Below, piece by piece: positions 23,393-35,687 of a stretch of DNA of 64,000 bases; within the stretch, counting starts at the first letter, position 1, and the number at the start of each line of letters is the position of its first letter. Source of the stretch: Owenia fusiformis (taxonomy: Eukaryota > Annelida > Polychaeta > Sabellida > Oweniidae); contig CAIIXF020000011.1 of NCBI GenBank assembly GCA_903813345.2, forward strand, positions 3,248,571 through 3,312,570, in the 5' to 3' direction. Under the pieces are notes generated by a model that ran no database searches, was not told where the DNA came from, and was given only the letters and a program-made list of their open reading frames with translations. Made by a program: the position numbers and the translations under genes.

Positions 23393-23912
23393 AAGATGAC
23401 CGACTACCCCCCCCCCCTCCCCTGTTTACCCGCTTTTCAGACCTGATACAGATACCACCCGTCCTATTCGGTCTAAGTATAAATTCTCGCCAAAGAATTC
23501 GTATGTAAATTAGCGATCTGCATTTTGGAATATTAAAAAAATGTTTGAACCAAACCCGCCGATACTAAAAAACTTCATCCAGTGCAAATTAGTGTTAAAA
23601 CAGGCGTTGTTTTGGCATTTTTAGTTTTGAAAATAGTACTGCAATACCTTATAGAAACTTACCTCACGTTTTTCGATTTGCCTTTTCTGGATTCTCGCTA
23701 TGCTCCTTCTCGGTATGTCCATGATACTAAACGCAGTTGAGAATAGTATGTTAAGATATGGCTTTTACTGTTTCGTGTATTAACCTAATTCATTTCATGA
23801 GTTAATTTTGATTTTCGTTCAACAGCAATAAAAGCGCGATAAATAAGTCAAAGAATGTTTTGTTTTAGATGTATGCCAAACCCAATCGATTCCCTAAAAT
23901 GACAACATGACA
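23393..23912. repeat. About 500-bp unit, first copy of a tandem duplication
   Basis: It matches 24117-25258 once the LINE fragment in that copy is removed (CAGACCTGAT, AGTATAAATTC, GCGATCTGCATTTTGG, TTAGTGTTAAAACAGGCG, AAAGCGCGATAAAT). The minus strand carries a short exon-like segment, listed next. Confidence 0.85.
23663..23722 (-). CDS. Possible short first exon (20 codons), unknown gene
   Basis: The minus strand has ATG at 23722 and reads MDIPRRSIARIQKRQIEKRE without a stop to an excellent donor GAG|GTAAGTTT at 23663/23662. The duplicate in the next unit has a TAG after seven codons but keeps the donor. The downstream exon is not identified. It is a candidate only; the basic sequence has no recognised domain. 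Confidence 0.3.
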
Positions 23913-24033
23913 ACTCTCAATTGTTCAATAGACAAAGACAACAATGTACAGAAGAAAAGTTTGTCAGAAATATAAATAATTAAAAAGTAACAGCATTTTT
24001 ATCAGTACTTATTGAGCGCCCGTATATGGTGTG

Positions 24034-24114
24034 TCTTTCCTAATCTCTGATCCCTACAGAGTGGGTACTTCACATCTGTGGCTCGCTCAGCCCCGGAAAA
24101 GACTCAAACCAAAC
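24034..24114 (+). repeat. Dispersed repeat, right copy (partner at 7588-7670)
   Basis: CTAATCTCTGATCCCTAC and GCTCAGCCCCGGAAAAGACT match the left copy in direct orientation with scattered changes. Confidence 0.7.
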
Positions 24115-24116
24115 TA

Positions 24117-25258
24117 TAAGATGACCGAACCCCCTCCCCTCCCTTATTTACCCGTTTTTCAGACCTGATGCATGCACCCCGTCCAATTCTGTCTAAGTAT
24201 AAATTCCCCCAAAGAATTCGTATGTAAATTAGCGATCTGCATTTTGGAATATTAAAAGTTATTTGAACCAAACCCGCCGATACTAAAAACATCATCCAAT
24301 GCGAATTACTGGTGCAGACGTTTTAAGTTGGAGCATAGAAATAGTCTCTTCAAGCGAGTTTATGAGAGGAAGATAAATAATGTGTCTTATAAAATTCTTG
24401 CTCAATTTAGCTTTAAACTTCTGCATAATACCATTGCTTGTGGCAAAATGGTTTCTAATTGGCATGTAGGTGTAAATAGAAATTGTATGAAATGTAGAGA
24501 GACGCAAGATATAAAACATTTGCTATTTGACTGTGTTGTAATAATAAACCAATATGGGAGAAAATTGAAAAAATACTAAAACTTAATATAAGATGGCAGG
24601 ACATTGTACTGGGGAATATAAAAATCCATGAAAACAAGATCTCAATGTTCAGAGACTTATTATTGACAATTGTTGATACACTGTTTATTCAAACTGGATA
24701 GCTTTCTCGGAAAAGGCTGATCTCTTTATAAATCTGAACTTCAAGTCAAAAATAGCTTGCAACATTGTATTTTTCGCTAATGTGTATGAACATTCAAATT
24801 GTAATCATGCTTCATTATTTGCTTAGCATTTCATACTATTTTTGGATCAATTTGTTTTATAATTGAAATGTATTATTCATGTATTTGTACATATGTTAAA
24901 AGTTAAATTGAATAAAAAAAAATTAAAAGAATCCAATGCAAATTAGTGTTAAAACAGGCGTTGTTTTGGCATTTTTAGTTTTGAAAATAGTACTGCAATA
25001 CCTTATAGAAACTTACCTCACGTTTTTCGATTTGCCTTTTCTAGATTCTAGCTCCTGCTCGGGATGTCCATGATACTAATCGCAGTTGAAAATAATATGT
25101 AAAGATATGGCTTTTACTGTTTCATGTATTAACCTAATTCATTTTATAAGTGCATTTGATTTTTGTTCAACAGCTCAATAAAAGCGCGATAAATCACTCG
25201 AGGAACGCTTAGTTTAAATGCGGCAAACCCAATCGATTCTCTTACATGACAACATGAT
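24117..25258. repeat. About 500-bp unit, second copy, split by a LINE fragment
   Basis: Both flanks of 24306-24930 match the first copy in order, so the duplication came before the LINE insertion. Confidence 0.85.
24306..24930 (+). mobile_element. 5'-truncated LINE fragment with target duplication
   Basis: The frame reads WCRRFKLEHRNSLFKRVY and then a knuckle CMKC...HLLFDC (C-x2-C-x7-H-x4-C), the C-terminal zinc-binding part of a LINE reverse transcriptase protein. After a frameshift near 24545 the reading continues PIWEKIEKILKL. The tail AATAAAAAAAAATTAAAAG is followed by ATCCAATGCAAATTA, matching ATCCAATGCGAATTA before the insert. This is a 15-bp duplication with one change, a standard target-primed insertion. 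Confidence 0.88.
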
Positions 25259-25444
25259 GGGAAATCCAATGTATTTTAAACATGTTCAGTGTATTTTAAC
25301 TTGAATGAACGTACTAAATTTATTTTTGGCACAGTAGCAACAACGCTTGGCCGCCAAACTCTTTTACCGTAGGTTGCATTGTATCTTGGTTCCGCCATAT
25401 TTGGCGAGTTACAATTCATTGGTATATTCCGTATCTTACGTATT

Positions 25445-25680
25445 TTTACACTTTGAAGGAGCCAGATACTCCTCCTTGTAAAGCCCTGTGTTCGTTTGTG
25501 TGCCCTGGTACACAGACATACAAGTACACACCACAGCCTTTTATACGTCGAGTAGTTGACCACTCAGTCAAACACCCAGAATTACATATAACACAAACAA
25601 ACTTGTCTGAACCGAGAAACGAACCTGGGGCCAAGCGAAAGCGGTAATCTTGATTCTGCCACTGAGCCATAAGATATCGT
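25445..25680 (-). mobile_element. tRNA-derived SINE
   Basis: On the minus strand, starting near 25675, an A-box-like TGGCTCAGTGGC is followed about 40 bases later by a B-box-like GGTTCGTTTCTC, the internal polymerase III promoter of a tRNA-like head. A non-tRNA body follows to about 25445. The ORFs here are incidental. No duplication was identified. Confidence 0.7.
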
Positions 25681-28383
25681 TATTTCCCCAGGATATACAC
25701 GATATCTTAAGTCATCAATATAACATCCAATCACCTGCCACCTACTAGGATGCCATTGTACTAATTGTCATTCACTAGTATCTATTAACTCTATGCACAA
25801 AAGCGTTATATGAAAATCATGACTTGGGGTAGCTACAAATACCTTTATTGAATATGCAACATGTCCAAAAATGTAAAAACAATTTCCATGACACAGATAT
25901 TGTGATAATGTTTTATTAAACTGTTCAGGCAATACCTGAGTATATTGTTTTCCAAAGTAACACTGTCCCCATGTTATGCTATTTTCTGATGTAGAAAGAT
26001 CAACGGAAATTATCATATTTCTTTAGAGCTTTGATTGGGTTGGGACAAACTTAACAACAACATTGAGGTGTCAAATTAGCAATAAACATGTTTCCTCAGA
26101 AGCATAATTTGACATACTGTAGATATAAAATCAACATGATAGTTAAAAATGATTTAGCTAATGATATGTCAGGAGAAATAAATTATCTATTCAGTATTTT
26201 AGGTCAAATACTGTTTTGTCTCCTCTCCCTCCATTTTTGAGAGGTAATTTCTCCAAATGTTCGACCAAATTACCTATCTTAAGATCTAGGAAAGGTAATA
26301 TTCACCCTCGGAGTTTTGTCCTAAAAGGTACATTCTAAATACATCTATCACATTTAGTACCATTTTCTGGCAAGAAAAAAATTATATACTGTTTTTTATT
26401 GAAAAGTAAAAATACGCCAAAAAGCTCCCCTTCCCCGAATGTTACTTTGACCCACTTTTGACCTCATTCGACCTACTTTTGAGATTTTAATACATCTCAA
26501 GTGTTTTGAATGGCCTATAATATGGTGCCTTTGTTTTTACTGTTCTTCAACTTGGGAAACGCCAGTGGAGTCATCTGCTCCCCCCTGGCCATTAGTGTTA
26601 TAAAACATACGTTGTGCACATTAGGGTTAAAAGAGAAGGGAATATGTCATTTTGAATGAGCCACATACTTGAAGCTAAACCAAATACTAAGAATTAAATG
26701 AATTGAAGTAGCTGTCACATTAGCCACATGCCTGTCACATTAGCCGCGTGGCATTACCATTTGTCACCGTGTTGCTAATTTTAGGCATCAATTTTTAATT
26801 TAATTAAATTTTTGTATTTGGTGTGATAGGGACTCTCCTGTTGTGAAACTATTTGTTTTGCCCACCGTGCATCCATGCTGTACCCCGCCGTCTGCCCAAG
26901 GTAGTCACAAGGTGGCGAACGGTGAGCCCTCATGGCCAATATGTGACAGCTCCAAAGGCTACAGTTTGGACCATAATTGAATGAGTAGTCGATTTTCCAT
27001 TACCACTTCAAACCATGGTGGTTTGAGGAAATAGTTTCCAATATCGTTAGTCATATAAATCCGACCATCGTATGCTTTATTTGTCATTATTTTTTGATAA
27101 TTTGGATATTTATTTTTTGTTATTTTCTTGCATACTAGGGTCGTACACACTTCCCGGTTGTAAATTGAGGGAAATGCTTTCCTGGCCTGTTTAGGCAACC
27201 AAAATCACACAGATTATGTATTAGAATATGCTCTTCATCGATAATGTATTTAATCCTACCTTACACACCTCAAACGCTTGATAATTGAAGAAGTATAAGA
27301 ATTTTTCTGGAAAATTTTTTTTCCCCATGTGTAGATGCATTCTGGGTTATGATTGTGTAAAAGTAAAACTCTAGGTGAAGCGAAAAACGAAATTACAATA
27401 AATAACAGCAGCCATATTGAGATCGAGATTTCAACTCGAAAGTTTATCATCGTCTTATGACAATTGAATCGCCTTCTCAGACACCAAGGAGAGTGAAGAA
27501 ACCGAAAACAGATATGTTGGTAATAAATAATTACGATTTCGTTTTGGTTGCATGGTTTCACATTTAGACAGTATTCAGTGACCTTGAGTGACCTTGAGAA
27601 CCATATTGGAAATTGGTTCAAACATATACGAAAATGATTACATTTCTTCAATTATCAAGTATTTCCTGTGTTTAAGGTAAGAGTTAATACATTCTAGTTG
27701 AAGCATTGGATCCATTATCTTATCTGTGTAACTTTTGTTGAGCATAGAGGGCAGAAAAGCATTTACCGCAATATACAGGGCTTAATATCCTCGACGCAAA
27801 TGTTGAAAACAAAAATAAAAAACAAATATCCAAATCGTCAAAAAGAAACGTGAAACAACAACATTAAGTCGAGTTCACTTGACTAAATATCGTCTGATAC
27901 ATTTCCCCTAAAATCTGTTTATTTTGCACTTTGTATTCTTGCATCCACTGATTTATGGCCTTTTGAACATGGGAAAACCTCATATCAGCAAATTCATGAG
28001 TCATTTATTTATGGTTCAAACTGTAATGTTGATTTTTCTGTGATCTACTTGACTCTTATTGATATAACTCCCATCTATATTTTACTCTTGATCTTACTGC
28101 CATCTATTTATTGATATCTGCTCTTGTACAGTTTTAATTGTTATAATAATGTGAACAATGTTCCAAAACTTTTAAAATTACATCATGATAAAAACAACTC
28201 AGATATTCTAAAACAAAGGCAAGGTGCGGCACAACAATAAATGACGTATTGCCCGGCGATCAGTTTGCGCGTTTCTAGTTTCGGTATCACATCATAAATT
28301 CACACAATTATATAGAGGTAGGGTGCCGTAATTGAGGACAGATTGTAATGTATTATGGTCAATTTATAAATATATTCCAGTTT
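25681..28383. other. Intergenic region without a recognised gene
   Basis: No domain-bearing frame. A frame at 26959-27198 (minus) and one at 27256-27651 (minus) lack support. A possible small inverted-repeat element is listed separately. Confidence 0.5.
27277..27659. mobile_element. Possible MITE with about 18-bp inverted ends
   Basis: CTTGATAATTGAAGAAGT at 27277-27294 is inverted as CATTTCTTCAATTATCAAG at 27641-27659, with one internal difference. The interior is non-coding, and no clear duplication is seen. Confidence 0.45.
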
Positions 28384-29496
28384 CTAAGGTTTTGCACATT
28401 CAGCATAATGTTTGTGCGCATCAAGAAACAGTTTTTCGCGTTGAGAATCTCTTATCTTTGGTTCTATGTCTTTAAAGTTTTCAATTTTCTCGCTCAGAGG
28501 TTCAGGATCTAACTTCTGTAAGTTAAGCGTGTATGGTTTAGTCTTTGGCGGCACTTGGAGAAATTTACTTATAGTTTCCATTGTAGCTGGTACGTCTTTG
28601 GTGTAGGATTCATATGTTAACATGAGAAAGTCTTCACAACCATAACCTACTTCTTTCATCACCTGTGTGATTGTCCGCCAGTCATTCCGTGTCATATCTA
28701 CATAATTGAGGTAGTCTTGCCATTTAATGACGATGCTAGTGTTTTTATGAGGGTGGTTCGTGAGTCCATCCGCGACTCCTCGCTCTTCTGCGGTTTTCTC
28801 TGAAAGGGCATGCCAAACTCCCGTTTGCATCCCGATCATATCGGATACATATCGTTCCATTAGGTCTTCCCGATAAAGCAAGATCAGTTTCGGTTTATGT
28901 AGATATTGGAGCAGCTCATCTAATAGTAAATTGTTAGTTCTTTTCAAAAATCGTAAACTGTTGCATTGTAGTTTAAACCCTGGAGCAGCCTCGTATTTTG
29001 CTCTCGGATCATTTTTCAATTGTTCGGTGAGATAGGCCAATATCGAGCTGCTACTTCCTGGCCCGTTTAACATATTTTTTTCTTTCAGCGTATCGGGTAA
29101 AACGAGATCCCCGAGGTTCGGTGTTTTTACGTACTGATTCAGTAAGTCTATCAGAAGAGTCGAACCTGATCTTGAATCAGCTATCAAAATGTATGGTATT
29201 TTAGTATTACCCTCCGTACGTTCATGCTCCACTTGTTCAACGGTCGCTTTATTTGGTTTCAGTGTTGGTGCAACGAAGACGGAATGATTACCTTCTCTTG
29301 TCAAAGCTCTAATGTTTGAACGGATTGATTTCCGGACGAGTTCCCTACTAGTTCCATCCTGAAGAGCCACGGCTACCCGGGACTGATGCTGGCGAAGCGC
29401 TTCATTGATAACAATATAAGCGCTGAAAATCATCGTCAAACAGACATATCCAATTAGGAATACTGTCCGTGTCATAAACTTGCCCATGGGCGCCAT
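28384..29496 (-). CDS. Type II membrane sulfotransferase, single exon
   Basis: A 370-residue uninterrupted frame. Residues about 11-30 (TVFLIGYVCLTMIFSAYIVI) form a single membrane anchor after a short basic N-terminus, so the catalytic part should face the Golgi lumen. The PAPS 5'-phosphosulfate loop is ILIADSRSGSTLL (about 103-115). The 3'-phosphate segment is LLYREDLMERYVSD (about 206-219). A C-terminal YESYTKD...ISKFLQV block is also typical of the superfamily. NHS (70) and NTS (252) are possible glycosylation sites. Golgi members sulfate glycans or tyrosine; the substrate cannot be told from this sequence. The first ATG gives a short cytoplasmic tail of usual size. It lies alone between repeats, with no interruption. 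Confidence 0.85.
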   Translation of the reverse strand: MAPMGKFMTRTVFLIGYVCLTMIFSAYIVINEALRQHQSRVAVALQDGTSRELVRKSIRSNIRALTREGNHSVFVAPTLKPNKATVEQVEHERTEGNTKIPYILIADSRSGSTLLIDLLNQYVKTPNLGDLVLPDTLKEKNMLNGPGSSSSILAYLTEQLKNDPRAKYEAAPGFKLQCNSLRFLKRTNNLLLDELLQYLHKPKLILLYREDLMERYVSDMIGMQTGVWHALSEKTAEERGVADGLTNHPHKNTSIVIKWQDYLNYVDMTRNDWRTITQVMKEVGYGCEDFLMLTYESYTKDVPATMETISKFLQVPPKTKPYTLNLQKLDPEPLSEKIENFKDIEPKIRDSQREKLFLDAHKHYAECAKP

Positions 29497-30317
29497 AATG
29501 AAACCGATTCAAACCTCTCCTGTCTTCACGATTCACGATATTTTTAAAATCATTTATAAGTTATTGGACCTCCGTATTGAGTTAAATCCAAGCTCCTAAC
29601 ATTTTGTGGTTTTAATTATGTACAGCCTAATTGTCGTATTGATTTCTGTTAAACTACTAGTACATGAGCAACACAGCTTGCGCGTAAACGATACGCATCT
29701 CTCGACCTCGCAACAAAGGATTTCAAAACAGGTTCAAACGGTGATATAAATTGAATCGAATTAGAATATTTATCAGATGTCCGAGTTTCAAGCATCCTGT
29801 TTTGCAAATGCGCGGGACGATCAGGTTTTGCGTACGTGATGACATTGCTTCGTGGAAGAAGTTAAATTAACAATAATATGTTTGTTTATTCGAATTCATT
29901 CAATCAATAGAACAGATTCTGTGGCCATTGCTATCTTTTTTGATCAGCTTTGAAATGAAAAACATATCGTTTAATTCAATCAACCGATTTAATTGCAGTG
30001 GGTACTAAAACCAATATAATGAGGGACACTGTACTAGTACCCCGGCCAGCAACTTATAAATCATGTAAGATACACCAAGGTATGGTCAATTTTGAAAACT
30101 ATTCTTCATATTTCCCAAAATGTTTTCGTACTTTTTAAGCAATCAAAAAACGCGTACCTTGGCTAAAGTGCGTTGCAGTCTTTTCATCAGTATGTTACAT
30201 TTTTGGTCATTAATAGTACACTCTTCCGCATTACGAATCTGATTAAACGTTTTTAAAGTATTAGATGTTATCAAATTAAATCGATAAGCATTCATTAAAA
30301 AATGATAGGATTATGAG
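29497..30317. other. Upstream region of the sulfotransferase gene
   Basis: It presumably contains the 5' untranslated region and promoter. No clear TATA box or initiator can be assigned, and no other gene is seen. Confidence 0.4.
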
Positions 30318-30640
30318 GGTTTGCAATAGCAAGTATAAACTATTAAATAAAATAATACTTTTAAATGAAATAATTGTATTTTACATTTTCGCTCATATTT
30401 TCATAATTTCGAAGCGATAGATGCGCATCACTTCGAGAAGCCAAACCTGAAATTATATGATTTGAAAATGAACCTTTCAATTAACTTGGTTTGCAAGCAT
30501 AAAGTCATACTATTTTAAATTTGAATAATGTTATTTTTACATTTCCCGCTTACACGTTCATTATTTCGAAGCGATTGATGCGCAATACTTCGAGAAGCCA
30601 AACCCGGAATTATATGGTTTGGAAATTATATTGAATAGTA
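30318..30640. repeat. Two-copy tandem duplication of about 165 bp
   Basis: GGTTTGCAA, then ATTTCGAAGCGAT(A/T)GATGCGCA, ACTTCGAGAAGCCAAACC and GAATTATATG occur twice, spaced about 160-170 bp, with drift in the AT-rich parts. Each copy has a TTCGAAG/CTTCGAG near-palindrome. Confidence 0.75.
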
Positions 30641-30984
30641 GCCTGGACAGATGATCGAAAACATTCTCAATCACCACACATTTCATAAATGTGGTGGGCT
30701 CGTAAATGAGAAAAATGAATTCCCTGAACACTACATTTTCAATTCCCTGTCGATAAAAATGCGCGTGAAATTACTCGCCAGTGGTGTATAGTTTTGGAAG
30801 CAATGCTAGGAAGCAGAGTTGACTTTCATTTAGATGATTTTCAATTCACTGAGTTAATCCCTTCTTGTGAGAGAGGGTTGGCCCATCTGTACATTTTATT
30901 TGATCATGCTAACTCAATAGTTGTGTTGACTCCAAAACAACTTCTTGAACCATACGATTGAGTTTTCTGGATCAAATACAGGGC

Positions 30985-33900
30985 TTAAAGTTCAATGTTA
31001 TAATTTGATCCTAGTTTTTCTCTATAAACATAGTCCGGCATGTCGTACTCAAACACACACGGATGGCCACACCCAGACACATAAACAAACCCGTGGTTTG
31101 CAAATTGATTCAAAGGGAGGAAATCCCAAAGCATGCAGTATTGTAGGTCCGGGGTAAGGTTGTGGGCTATGCCGTAATCCATCTCATAATAGTAGCCGTA
31201 GATACTCGAAGAATGGTACTTTCCGGATCGATCCGGCCACGTTACCTGAAAAGTAGGATTGAATGCAACTTAACAATTTTATGTAGGGTCGAAAAATGCA
31301 ACAATGATCTATGATATATTTTTTTAATCCAGGATTTATCGAAATTAATTTAAACTTATATTCGTCATATTTGATGGATCCAATTCCAAACTAACATTTT
31401 CGAAAGCATTTTAATTCAAAGCCATGGTTTAAAAAGTACACATTTAAGTCGGACTTTATTTAAGTTTAGAATTTATCTGAATATGATCTCGCTCGGCTTT
31501 GTCGTCCGTGAACATTTTACGCGAGCCAATTCAAATTAAAGAAAGCAAAGCTTCTCGGATCAATCTCGAAGAACATGGGTGGATATCGTGAAAATCATTT
31601 TTTAAATTATATCCTTATTTCCCATTGAACATGGAGTGCAAAATTAAACATTAAACACATCAGTAAGAAGTTATACCAAACCAAACCCGCCCATGTTCTT
31701 CCTTACATTGTATGATGCTGGTGGCATCCCTCCAACCTGGGCATAGCCAATGACAACGACACTCAAATTATGCGGGGTATGAAAGCGACACTCGGAGATA
31801 ATACACGTCTCCAGTTGATCGCTTATCTGTGCCCCTAGGCTTTCTTTTTTAGGATCTGGTTCGCAGGTGAACAGAGGATCCCAGGCGAATGAGACGATCT
31901 TCTGTACCCTTGAGCCCGCCGCTGTTATTGCCCAGTCGATACGTGACTTGTCAGTACGCTGGACTTTCCTCTCCATGCCTAAACATTTATTTGTTTATTT
32001 TTATAACAGGACAACACCAATGCTCTGCAATCGAAGATGGCCGAGCGAATTCCGATTCTTCTTTAGGGTTACGGTTGGAGTATCATCGGCCATCTTCGGT
32101 TATGGTCGGCCATCTTCGGTTATGGACCAAACATCGCTACCCTTTTTATAATCATAGAAGTAGGATTACAGAAAAAGTAGAAACACAATAACGCTGACAT
32201 ATTAGCCGATCAATAAAAAAAATGTTCAATTTGTCATTATTAATTTTAGTAATTAATTCGACACAATGTTTTTTCGTAGCTATAGCGCATTTAGAATTGT
32301 TTTTTAGAAGCATCTTTCACAACGCTTGTTACTCACAAACTTAATTAGTTTTGTATTTTGGAAGTTATGAACTTGGCAAAGCTCGTCAAAGTCTATTAAT
32401 ATTTGGCTAAACAAGAACATGTTGGGCACTTATGCCAAATTATGAACGTATTCAAATCACTCGACATGTGGTCCAAAATGTTACCTCCAGTTGCCAAGCT
32501 TTTTTGGGGGTTGTAATGTACCTGAACCATGTGAATCAACGGGAAGGCACGAATTGTTGTCTGCAATGTCTTCATAAGCGTCGATATTCAACCATAGATC
32601 GAATGTCATTGTGTTACTGGTGTTCAGCACTGAATCTCTTGCTGTTTGAAGCGCTTCAAAAAGCTAAAGAGCAATATTCATGAGGAGACTTAAGATACAA
32701 GGGATGACAGGGGGAAGGATTGTTGGTTTAAGGAATCGGTTTTATGTTAAACAGTTGATGAATCACAGAAATGGTTTTAAATTTTCGAACATCTAAACAA
32801 ACAAGATGATTATTATTCAAACTACGATTGTATAATATTATATAATCCAGGATCATATAATTAAAACTAATCTTGTAATATATAGGTTGTAAGAGAAACA
32901 ATAAAAATCGTGGTATCGATGCATTTTCTTTACTTTAACCTACCATTTGAACACTGCCATCGGGATAGACTTGGTCAAACGTTGTACTTTCTGGAAGGTC
33001 ACTAATCTTGCTCCGAAGAATTTCAAACAGTTTCGGGTCGCTATCTTTAATAATATTCTTTTTTTCATTTGGCCAAAAGTAGGCGGCATCCGCTGTTGCT
33101 CTACCTTGGTGAATTGCTACAAAATCGACCACGCCCAACTCTGTCAGTGATTTAAAGCCATCAATATGGTCTTCAATAGACGCATGGGGCATATAAGTGT
33201 TTAGGCCAACTTTCGGCGACACCATGAACGCTTTGTTATTTTTCTTTACAAGTTCTCCTAAAGTTTTATAAATTTCTAAAGGTGATATCAGATGATCAGT
33301 TTTCCGATTTTTTGTCTTGATAGTCCAGAGAGGTTCTTCTACTGAGCAAAAATAACCTTTTAGAGCATTAAAACTATCCATTGGAAACCCTTGATCAAAG
33401 TTGGTAACACCATTGCTGAACATACGTTTCCTTCTGCGCTGTATGTTAACTTTTCGGAAATCATGGTAATTCAATATTCTTTTCGGATCGTATCTTAATG
33501 CATGGTCAACTAATACTCTCTCCACCCACTCAACGTAAGTATTGGTGGCTGAATCACTGACACCGTCGATGGGGAGTCCGGGAAGACCGAAGAAGACGGA
33601 CATCTTTCGGCTGCTGGCACTACTGATGAGCAATTGATGCGGATCGACACCACAGAAGCTTGTGAAGAGGACTACCACTTTAGATCCGTTTTTGAAATCA
33701 CATGACTGTCTGAAATATAGAACATAAACCTCAAATTACCCTTCCCACCTTCTACCTTTTTAGGGAATAAGGATTTTAGGCGCATATATTCACAATTTAT
33801 GAAAAATATATTGATGCTAAGTCACATTTGTTGCGGCGGCCAACGGACTCACACTGTAGCGATGAAATGTGTCAAATATGTACGGAGATGTATTTTGAAT

Positions 33901-34709
33901 TTGTGGAAAAAGAAAACATGCGGCTATAGTTTATAAAAGTGATGACATGACACTACACAAGGCTGCACCAATATGTTTTTAAGTACTTTGAAACAAGTTA
34001 AATGCTTTAAAAGTGTGTCTTACTTTGTCTTGTAGAATGATTAATATTTTGAAAAAATAAATAAAAGAGCCTAGCTTTAATAGAGTGCAACGTTAAGTCA
34101 GATTTCAAATTGAAATAAATAAAAAAAATTAGCAAAAATCGTATAACAATATTCAAGATATTTAAGTTCAATGCTTGGACAATTAACTCGGTATTGTTGT
34201 AGACAAACGTTGTTGACAAACAGATTGTTTTGTCAGACTGTTATCGGGAGGTCGAGGAGCCTTTACCTGTCGTTATCTTCAGCTAAGACAATACGATGGT
34301 ACACATTGCCAGATACGGCTGATATTTGGATATCAAAGTCCTTACATTTTAGTATTTTTGAACTATAATTTTCTTCATAGTCGTAAGTCGCCCATTTTGT
34401 TATATTTAACCCCTGTTTTTCAAGGGCAATAGATGTCGCTGTGACACAATCCGTCGATTTTCCCAGCCATGGTATAAAGCATTGTTTATACAAGGGGTCA
34501 TTTACTATATCATTTTTGCTACGGATCTTAATCTCGGGTGCTCTTAATATTACGGTGTCGCCACCTATCGATTTAAATGCGTCTAATGTATCGTTCCATT
34601 CTGAGATCGTAAATCTGTCTTTAAACCAGGACCCTGACACAGGGTATGCATCCAGTGTGTTTGTGATCCCTAGGAGGACAATTGTTAATACATTTACTAT
34701 TCCTGTCAT
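30985..34709 (-). CDS. Secreted DUF4434-like (glycosidase-type barrel) protein, four exons, 591 aa
   Basis: Splice model on the minus strand: exon 1 34709-34267, exon 2 33709-32940, exon 3 31978-31677, exon 4 31245-30985. All introns are GT-AG (donors CAG|GTAAAG, TAG|GTTAAA, TTG|GTATAA) and all phases agree. The N-terminus MTGIVNVLTIVLLGITNTLD is a likely signal peptide. Next come VSGSWFKDRFTISEWNDTL and GGDTVILRAPEI, a GLPGLP segment, AFMVSPKVG, and ELGVVDFVAIHQG with a following FWPNE. Then come SFAWDPLFTC in exon 3 and YGYYYEMDYGIAHNL in exon 4. The pattern recalls the DUF4434/DUF5109 barrel proteins related to glycosidases. I assign this from motif style only; enzymatic activity is not shown. 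It ends YNIEL, at best a weak ER-retention-like tail. Confidence 0.75.
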
Positions 34710-34793
34710 CGTCCAAGTCTCAAATCAAGCTGTTACTTCGAAGCAGATATATTCAATCAATCCTATCTTGTAAAATGTCTGTTGTCAATAGTA

Positions 34794-35588
34794 CAGAGTG
34801 GTCTAAAATATAAGACACTCACATTTCAAAAATTGTATTGATTTATTGTTGAAAACACGTGAAATATGCCACACCATATACCAGTTACTATCTTGATTAT
34901 CTTTAATTTGGTATATCATATTCAAATTGATCAGGATGACTTTCAACAATAATAGAAATCACGTAATTCTCGTTTCAAAACGGTTTTTCCAGAACTTGCA
35001 ATAACATGTTTTTGTTAAGTTTATTTACATAAACAGACGTTCCAATATGTCCACCATGTTGATCATTTATAGCGCCAAATATTGGCCTTAACTAGTCAAC
35101 AGCATCATCGATATGCTGTTGAGACAATAAATCCCACTTCTCAACAATTCTGTCCTTAATGGACAGAATCAAGGGGTTCATGGTACACAAATTCTGTTAG
35201 TTCTCCCCATCGTACATGTTAGTACCAGACATGGTAGTCGCAGACGTTGGCATCAGGTGATATGGGGCAAGTGATCATAATTGAAGAGGGGGTGGATCTG
35301 GGCACATTCTCCCTTTTAAATATATCACTTTATTGTGGGATCTGTGGCTTGGATCCCCATCTTGTCGGAAAATGTAATGATTCGAAAATGAGCTCATATC
35401 AGGAGTAAGTAGTAGACCCCTTTCGTCCACACAGTCCCTAAAATAGAATTGTTTATGAGAAGTTGAAGTCATTGTCTCAATACTAGCAAATCAATGATGC
35501 CCTTGATCAGTTTAGGCCAAGATTGAGGGCTATAATTAATCAATATTTATTTTTGAAATAGGAGTGTCCCAATTTTTGGACCACCCTA
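34794..35588 (-). mobile_element. Decayed Tc1/mariner-type transposon
   Basis: The left end CAGAGTGGTCTAAAATATAA, then GACACTCACATTTCAAAAA, is matched in reverse complement by the right end TAGGGTGGTCCAAAAATTGG, then GACACTCCTATTTCAAAAA. Both are next to TA. The minus strand keeps a transposase scrap with IFRQDGDPSHRSHN, the second catalytic Asp region (D-x2-P-x-H) of the DDE/D fold. At about 800 bp it is too short and too broken to be active. It separates the DUF4434-like gene from a paralogous scrap. Confidence 0.8.
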
Positions 35589-35687
35589 TATATCGGCTTG
35601 TTATCAATGTACTCGTTACAGCCATTCTTTACGAAACAGTTATTCACAAACGCCTTCAATTCCACCGAGGACCGCCGTAATAATATG

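Noticed and set aside
26959-27198. 79-codon minus-strand frame
   Set aside because: No family recognised, and no supporting splice or promoter signals.
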